Assembly: GCA_937891125.1 (NCBI GenBank)
Contig: CALAEZ010000306.1
Coordinates: forward strand, 1 to 12,026
Source of the DNA: an uncultured Treponema sp.
GTDB taxonomy: Bacteria > Spirochaetota > Spirochaetia > Treponematales > Treponemataceae
DNA length: 12,026 bases
Direction of reading: 5' to 3'
Each line of letters starts with the position of its first letter. Positions within the stretch are counted from its first letter, which is position 1. The position numbers and the translations under genes are program-made. This document shows positions 7,538 to 12,026 of this stretch, piece after piece. The notes beneath the pieces are model-generated. The model had not been told where the DNA came from. It made no database searches and worked only from the letters and a program-made list of their open reading frames with translations.

Positions 7538-7576
7538 AAAAACAAGAAGCGGGCAACTACCCTCAAACATTGTTCA

Positions 7577-7605
7577 ATTTTAATTCACAATCAAGGTATT
7601 AACAA
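7577..7605 (-). promoter_or_regulatory. Sigma70-type promoter for the lipoprotein operon
   Basis: On the minus strand TTGTTA (7600-7605) and TAAAAT (7577-7582) are separated by exactly 17 nt, inside an A/T-rich stretch. Transcription would start near 7570, giving a leader of roughly 45-50 nt before the first lipoprotein ATG. Both hexamers are close to consensus. It is the only convincing promoter between the kinase gene and the lipoproteins. Confidence 0.6.
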
Positions 7606-7630
7606 GAGAATATTAAAGAAAAATAGCAAT

Positions 7631-7662
7631 AAAAAGCAAAAAAAAGCGACTGCGCCAGTGGC
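7631..7662 (-). terminator. Possible intrinsic terminator after the kinase gene
   Basis: On the minus strand a stem GC-x-ACTG / CAGT-x-GC (7646-7662, one mismatch, 3-nt loop) is followed directly by a T-rich run broken by one GC (7631-7645). It is placed 85 nt beyond the kinase stop and before the lipoprotein promoter, where a terminator would be expected. The imperfect stem lowers confidence. Confidence 0.4.
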
Positions 7663-7746
7663 TCTGGAGCTGTAGCTGTGACCGTGCAGCGGTTACCATG
7701 CAGCTGCGAGCGTGCAACAAGGCGCTCAGTCGAAGGAAGACGCCCG

Positions 7747-10416
7747 CTACAAACGCGTAAACAGGAGCCCAAACGAGCCCGGACCGCAGTTTATCGAGAC
7801 AGCAGAGGACGCCTTTATAAAGTAGACGTTTTCAAACGCAACGCGGCGGAGCGCCTGCGCCCGTATATCCAGGAGCTCCTCGGAGGAAAGACCGGCGTAG
7901 GTAATAAAAAGAATGCGCCGGTCTATGCGGCTCGGATTTTTAAGCATGAAGCGAATATAGTGCTTCCAGACAGTGCTGCACCTGCCAAACTTAATCGAGC
8001 CGACCGTCATTCTGCCTTTTTTTATCACGATGACAGGGTGCAAAAGCAGCGCCTGACAGATTCGGTTGATGTGCGGCGAGATTCTGCCGCTCCGCGCTAA
8101 ATATTCCGTGCTTTCCATAACAAAGCTCGTGCAAATCTTAGCGCGCTGCTTTTCAAGCTCACGGGCAAGCGCGGCGGCAGGCATATTCTCACTGGCAATG
8201 CGATGACAGGCGGCGAGCACTAACAGCCCCGTGCCGCTTGAAAGCTGGGCAGAATCGACCACAATGACATTCTGAAATGCCTGCGCCGCCTTTACGGCAT
8301 TCGTGTAGCCGCGGCTTACAACCGACGACATCGTAATGTGAACGACATACTGCGCACGCGTCAGCTGCTCGGCAAAAAATGCCTCGTACGACTCCACCGA
8401 AGGAGCAGCACTCCGCGCATGGCGTTTTTTGTCGGCAACGTAGGCAAGTACGCTGTCGCAGTCGGCTTCCGTGCGGTCTAAAAACTCGCCATGCTCAGTT
8501 CGCACAAGGTAGGAATGAAGGGGAATATGCAACTTATCGACAAGCTCCTCTGGCAAATCGCAGATGCTGTCAGCAGACACCAGAAGCGGAATCACGTCCT
8601 TGTGCGTGCGCTCAAGCCGCCAGGAAGAAAGCGCCTGCGCTGATTCCTGTGTCAGCACCACCAGATTTTCTGGCAACAGCCGCAGCACGCACGCTTCAAG
8701 CAAGTCTGCATGGATAGGCTTTACTAAGTATGCGTCAAAGCCTTCTTTTGCATACAGCGCCTGGCTTTCGCTTTCCACATTTGCTGTTAGCGCCACCACC
8801 GGCGTCTGTGTACAAAGGCCGCCCACCTGCGTGCGCAGCGCATGCAGACATTGAATGCCGTCCATTTCGGGCATAAGGTGATCCATTAAGATGACATCGT
8901 AATGAGCAGAGCTCGTCTTGTGCAGACATTCCATGCCACTTTGCGCCGTTTCAATCTGCATGCGGGTGGCGCGCAAAAGCTTAACGGCAACCATCAGATT
9001 TGCTTCGTTGTCGTCAACAATCAGTATGCGGGCGCTGGGAGCTTCAAAACTCTGCTTGTAATGCTCACGCTCATTCAGGCTGTGCCGCTCCTCCAGATTC
9101 AGCACGCCAAGTTCATGCTCGTCAATAATTTCCTGCACCAGCGTTACCGTAAAGGCAGAGCCCTTTGTGTAAATGCTGCTTACCGAAATAGTGCCACCCA
9201 TTAAATCAACAAGCTGCTTTACAATTGCAAGCCCTAAGCCTGTTCCTTCTATTCTGCGGTTTGATTTTTCATCAAAACGCTGGAACGCCTCAAACAAGTA
9301 TGGCAAATGCTCTTTTTTCATGCCGATTCCCGTGTCCTCGACCGAAAACACCAGCTCAACGCGGCTCCAGTCAAGCTTGCGGCACTGCATAGAAAGCGTA
9401 ACGGCGCCTTTTTGCGTATATTTGACCGCATTATTCAAGAGATTCAGCAGAATCTGCTTGATTCGTACCTCATCCCCAAAGAGCACACTCGGCACATTCG
9501 GCGAAATATCAACATGAAACTGCAGACCTTTTTCCTGCGCGCGCACCCAAACCATGTTGACAAGCTCTGAAAGCAGGTCGCCCGTTTTGTAGTTGACGTT
9601 CAGAATCTCCATCTTGCCAGACTCAATCTTTGAAAAATCAAGAATGTCGTTGACAAGCGACAGGAGCATTTTGCCCGCGCCCTGTATCTGCCGGGCATCC
9701 TCATACACCTCATCGCTAATTTTCTCGCGCAAAATCATCTCATCAAGACCGATAATCGTATTGATGGGCGTGCGGATTTCGTGACTCATGCTCGAAAAAA
9801 AACGGTTTTGGGCGCGGTTCAGTTCTTCAATTTCCTCGGCCTGCTTTTGAGAACGACGGCTTTCCATTTCGTAAATCCGAAACTGAAAGACAATCATCAG
9901 CGAAAGGAGCAGCGTTGCAAGCAAAAGGCTCACAAACACGTCAGTAAAGGCAACCGTATCTGAAAACAGCGTAATACATTCGGGTCGGAAATACGAAAGC
10001 GCAAACAGGCCGACAATGACGGCAATCGAAAGTGCAATAAAGAGAGAGCGCGCTTTTCCGGTAACAATAAAGCAGACAAACAGCGAGCAGAAAACAAGCC
10101 AGATGTTTGCACCGCCAGAAATGCCGCCGCCCGTTATAAAAAGCGCCGGCATAAAAAGGAGCGAAACGACTGCAGCGATGACAATGCCACCAATATCAGT
10201 GCGTTTTTTAGCAACAGCAATCACATACACCGTAAGAAAAAACACAAAGCCAGCGGCAAGCGCAAGAACGTTAGCCAGTGGCTCGCCTAGAATAACGGTG
10301 ATTATCGTCATGCACGGCAGCATAAAAAGCATAAGACCAACAAGCAGACGGAACATGCGTTCCTGAAACGGGAGGTCTGGATTTCTGACAGCATTGTCCC
10401 AGTTCTTAAGAATCAT
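7747..10416 (-). CDS. Membrane hybrid histidine kinase with receiver and C-terminal DegV (FakB-like) domain
   Basis: An 889-aa inner-membrane sensor kinase. About six membrane segments (near 24-43, 48-69, 75-96, 104-120, 122-143, 157-180) are followed by a charged coiled-coil-like linker. HisKA has SHEIRTP with phosphoacceptor His212. HATPase_c has the N box NLLNNAVKY (325-333), G1 DTGIGM (361-366), F box FEAFQRF (375-381) and G2 GTGLGLAI (391-398). The receiver is complete: Asp468/Asp469, phosphoacceptor Asp512 in LMDHLMPEMDG, Thr544 and Lys566. Residues about 606-889 match a DegV domain: DSICDLP (616-622), SAAPS (669-673) at the usual TSQPS position, MSSVVSRGY (696-704), DSAQLSSGTG (721-730), TEYLARSGRIS (770-780) and NCGPGSFG (876-883). 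DegV/FakB proteins bind long-chain fatty acids; here the domain is fused to a kinase, so sensing or effecting through acyl chains is inferred. ATG 10414-10416 overlaps the previous stop as ATGA, with GGAGGA at 10422-10427. No reading-frame damage is seen. Confidence 0.93.
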   Translation of the reverse strand: MILKNWDNAVRNPDLPFQERMFRLLVGLMLFMLPCMTIITVILGEPLANVLALAAGFVFFLTVYVIAVAKKRTDIGGIVIAAVVSLLFMPALFITGGGISGGANIWLVFCSLFVCFIVTGKARSLFIALSIAVIVGLFALSYFRPECITLFSDTVAFTDVFVSLLLATLLLSLMIVFQFRIYEMESRRSQKQAEEIEELNRAQNRFFSSMSHEIRTPINTIIGLDEMILREKISDEVYEDARQIQGAGKMLLSLVNDILDFSKIESGKMEILNVNYKTGDLLSELVNMVWVRAQEKGLQFHVDISPNVPSVLFGDEVRIKQILLNLLNNAVKYTQKGAVTLSMQCRKLDWSRVELVFSVEDTGIGMKKEHLPYLFEAFQRFDEKSNRRIEGTGLGLAIVKQLVDLMGGTISVSSIYTKGSAFTVTLVQEIIDEHELGVLNLEERHSLNEREHYKQSFEAPSARILIVDDNEANLMVAVKLLRATRMQIETAQSGMECLHKTSSAHYDVILMDHLMPEMDGIQCLHALRTQVGGLCTQTPVVALTANVESESQALYAKEGFDAYLVKPIHADLLEACVLRLLPENLVVLTQESAQALSSWRLERTHKDVIPLLVSADSICDLPEELVDKLHIPLHSYLVRTEHGEFLDRTEADCDSVLAYVADKKRHARSAAPSVESYEAFFAEQLTRAQYVVHITMSSVVSRGYTNAVKAAQAFQNVIVVDSAQLSSGTGLLVLAACHRIASENMPAAALARELEKQRAKICTSFVMESTEYLARSGRISPHINRICQALLLHPVIVIKKGRMTVGSIKFGRCSTVWKHYIRFMLKNPSRIDRRILFITYAGLSSEELLDIRAQALRRVAFENVYFIKASSAVSINCGPGSFGLLFTRL

Positions 10417-11976
10417 GCGCGTCCTCCGTCAAGCGCTGTAAGCAGCTTTTGTAAAGCGGCGGCAGCCTCGTTTGTTTCAAAGTTTTCGATGAGCGACTGA
10501 ATTTCTAAGAGCGATTCCCGCATGTTGGGTGCCTGCACTGCTGCTGGTTCTGGCGTCTGCACTGCCGCTGGCTCTGCCGACGCCGCCGTGTCTGGTGCCT
10601 GCACTGCCGCTGGCTCTGCAGACGGAACCTCGCCTAGCGATGCTGCCTCGTCTGGCGAATGCGCCACGTCTGGAGGCGTACCGTTAAGCGCGTCACAAAG
10701 GAGTAAAACAGCCTCAGAAAGCAAACGCATAAGCGCCTCATGCTTTTTACGCACCGTGTCACGGTCGTCATTTTTTGCGCACGTTTCAAGCTCAAGCGAA
10801 AGTGCCGAAAGCTCATCTAAGCCCACGGTCTTTGAAGCGCTCTTTAAGGCATGCACCTTTACGGCATACAGCGCAAGGTCGGCTTTTTCAAGGCTTTCGG
10901 TAAGCTCTGCGCGGCGCACGGCGGCGTCAGCAATGAATTTTTCAAGCATTTCACGATAAAGATCCTTGCTGTTTGCGCAGTAACTGAGCGCGGCATCCGT
11001 ATGCACGCCAGAACCCGTAAGCGACTCAAACCAGAAAAAGCTATCGTCAAAAGAAGCAGCGGCGCCTCTTTCCGGCACACGCGCGGTAGCTACCGTCGAA
11101 AGCGCGGTAGCTGCCGTAGAAAGCGTGGCGGGTAAAGCCGATGTGTGCGCGCCATCTGCTGGTTTGTGCGCGGCGCCTAGCGATGTGTGCGTGTCGTCCG
11201 TGCACAAAGTTGCTCCTTCAGACGCAGTTCCTGTAGGAGCGCGTATAGGCGCTGCACGTGCAGGCACGCCTCCCGTGTCCACACTGTCTGCGGAACCCAC
11301 GGCAGGTGGCGTAACAAATGCGGTACTTGGCAGTACTTTTTTTAGCACATGTTCAAGCTCGCTTGTTTCTATCGGCTTAGGCAAAAACGCGTCAAAGCCT
11401 TCCTTCAGGAACATTTCACGCGCACCGCTTACCGCATTGGCAGTCAGAGCGACAATCACCGTTTTTGCCTCACGCTTTGCAAGCAGCGCACGAATCTGGT
11501 GCATCGCTTCAACGCCGTCCATTTCTGGCATCATGTGGTCCATAAAGATGACGTCAAAATCTTCCCGCGCACAGATTTCAAGGGCTGCCGCCCCACTAAC
11601 CGCTGTTGTCACCTGCATGCGGTAATCACCTAAAATGCCTTTTGCCACAATCAGATTCATCTCATCATCGTCAACAACAAGCACCCGCACGCTCGGACAG
11701 GCAAAATGCTTTTGAAACAGCCCCTCGATGCCTGTAAAGGGAATGGAGTCATTATTCAAAATGGTAACTATCGGAAGCGAATAAAACGGTTTTGCAATGA
11801 ACTTGCAGCGCGTGGTGCATGGCAAGGTAAAATCTGCATTCGCAACAACCGCCACGACAATCTCGCGCGGAAGCGACTCAAAATACGCAGCCGCCTCCTC
11901 ATATTCTGCACTTCCCACAAAAAGATGTGTAAGCGCAAACGACTGCTGCACATTTTTTAGGTCGCGCAGCGTTGAC
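10413..11976 (-). CDS. Hybrid histidine kinase C-terminal part: degenerate receiver, receiver, HPt (5' end missing)
   Basis: The frame is open right up to the last genomic base at 11976, so the N-terminus (presumably sensor, HisKA and HATPase) is lost at the contig end. Numbering from the internal GTG at 11951: residues 1-68 look like the end of a second, degenerate receiver, keeping an AKPF segment (53-56). Residues 88-205 are a canonical receiver with Asp94-96, phosphoacceptor Asp138 in FMDHMMPEMDG, Thr170 and Lys192. A low-complexity Ala/Thr/Pro linker (about 209-300) contains two 7-aa repeats. Residues about 303-425 are an HPt domain with phosphoacceptor His367 in VHALKSASKTVG. A tail has EPAAVQAP-type repeats and ends in a helical segment. 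The GTG is not taken as the start: there is no ribosome site, and upstream codons continue (S-T-L-R-D-L-K-N). The last 4 nt overlap the downstream kinase, implying co-translation. The HPt may pass phosphate between receivers of the pair. Confidence 0.9.
10422..10427 (-). promoter_or_regulatory. Shine-Dalgarno site for the kinase-DegV gene within the upstream gene
   Basis: GGAGGA on the minus strand, 5 nt before ATG 10414-10416. It lies in the last codons of the upstream hybrid sensor gene, and stop and start overlap as ATGA. This is the usual arrangement for translational coupling and supports a fixed ratio of the two proteins. Confidence 0.8.
10531..10618 (-). repeat. Three 22-nt repeats coding the EPAAVQ(A/T)P tail
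   Basis: Near-identical 22-nt units occur at 10531-10552, 10555-10576 and 10597-10618, with one or a few differences each. They encode three EPAAVQ segments in the tail between the HPt domain and the final helix. Such near-identical short repeats are prone to slippage, so copy number may vary between strains. Confidence 0.75.
11081..11122 (-). repeat. Two 21-nt tandem repeats coding LSTAATA / LSTVATA
   Basis: Units 11081-11101 and 11102-11122 differ at two positions and are followed by the first bases of a degenerate third copy. In frame they add 7 residues each to the linker between receiver and HPt domain, so copy changes would alter linker length without breaking the frame. Confidence 0.75.
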
Positions 11977-12026
11977 AGATCGGAAGAGCGTCGTGTAGGG
12001 AAAGAGTGTAGATCTCGGTGGTCGCC
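11977..12026. other. Illumina TruSeq adapter sequence (assembly artefact)
   Basis: The last 50 bases start AGATCGGAAGAGCGTCGTGT and continue, base for base as far as I can recall it, along the reverse complement of the TruSeq universal (P5-side) adapter, stopping a few bases short of its end. The sequence is not genomic. It marks a contig end made of untrimmed read-through and explains why the hybrid sensor gene has no 5' end here. Confidence 0.98.

Noticed and set aside
7606..7746. Search for a small gene, riboswitch or sRNA between the kinase and the lipoprotein operon
   Set aside because: Apart from the weak terminator, I see only short imperfect palindromes (such as AGCTACAGCT) and no coding frame with a ribosome site on either strand.
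7678..8100. 140-codon open frame on the plus strand opposite the DegV region
   Set aside because: Mostly antisense to conserved DegV motifs of the kinase gene. No recognisable domain and no good start context.
10413..11951. GTG at 11951 as the start of a complete 512-aa protein
   Set aside because: No Shine-Dalgarno site precedes it, the frame stays open to the last genomic base, and the protein would begin in the middle of a receiver-like domain. The true start is beyond the contig end.

Overview
The window reads like a chromosome fragment from a host-associated spirochaete, most likely Treponema. This rests on family resemblance, not a search: there are three Ser/Thr-rich lipoproteins with InlB-type (Listeria-Bacteroides) repeats, Ig-like modules and a propeller-like module of the kind common in Treponema, and large hybrid histidine kinases beside them. 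Base composition is near balanced. No tRNA, rRNA, CRISPR array, transposase or phage gene was seen.

Every gene I can support lies on the minus strand, so transcription runs from high to low coordinates. From the right edge: (1) positions 11977-12026 are not genomic but match an Illumina TruSeq adapter in reverse complement, so the usable sequence ends at 11976. (2) 10413-11976 is the 5'-truncated C-terminal part of a hybrid sensor protein: the end of a degenerate receiver, a canonical receiver, a low-complexity linker and an HPt domain. (3) 7747-10416 is a complete 889-residue membrane hybrid histidine kinase, coupled to the previous gene by an ATGA overlap. After its receiver it carries a complete-looking DegV (FakB-like, fatty-acid-binding) domain, the most unusual item in the window. 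(4) A 223-bp gap holds a possible terminator and a good sigma70-type promoter (TTGTTA-N17-TAAAAT). (5) Three lipoprotein genes follow (6201-7523, 3838-6162, 1751-3817) with short gaps and strong Shine-Dalgarno sites, apparently one operon. (6) A family 2 glycosyltransferase gene overlaps or abuts the end of the third lipoprotein gene and probably uses a non-ATG start. An in-frame palindromic, tandemly repeated element is inserted in it. (7) A short spacer with a promoter candidate and a leader hairpin precedes gap (GAPDH), which runs off the left edge just before its catalytic cysteine.

As an integrated picture (inference), genes 2 and 3 look like a phosphorelay pair: the upstream protein supplies an HPt domain and the downstream protein a kinase and receiver. 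Neither visible part has a DNA-binding output domain. The DegV domain could let the relay sense, or act on, acyl chains. The lipoprotein-glycosyltransferase operon looks like a surface-protein module; whether the glycosyltransferase modifies these Ser/Thr-rich lipoproteins is an open guess. gap appears to be an independent housekeeping unit.
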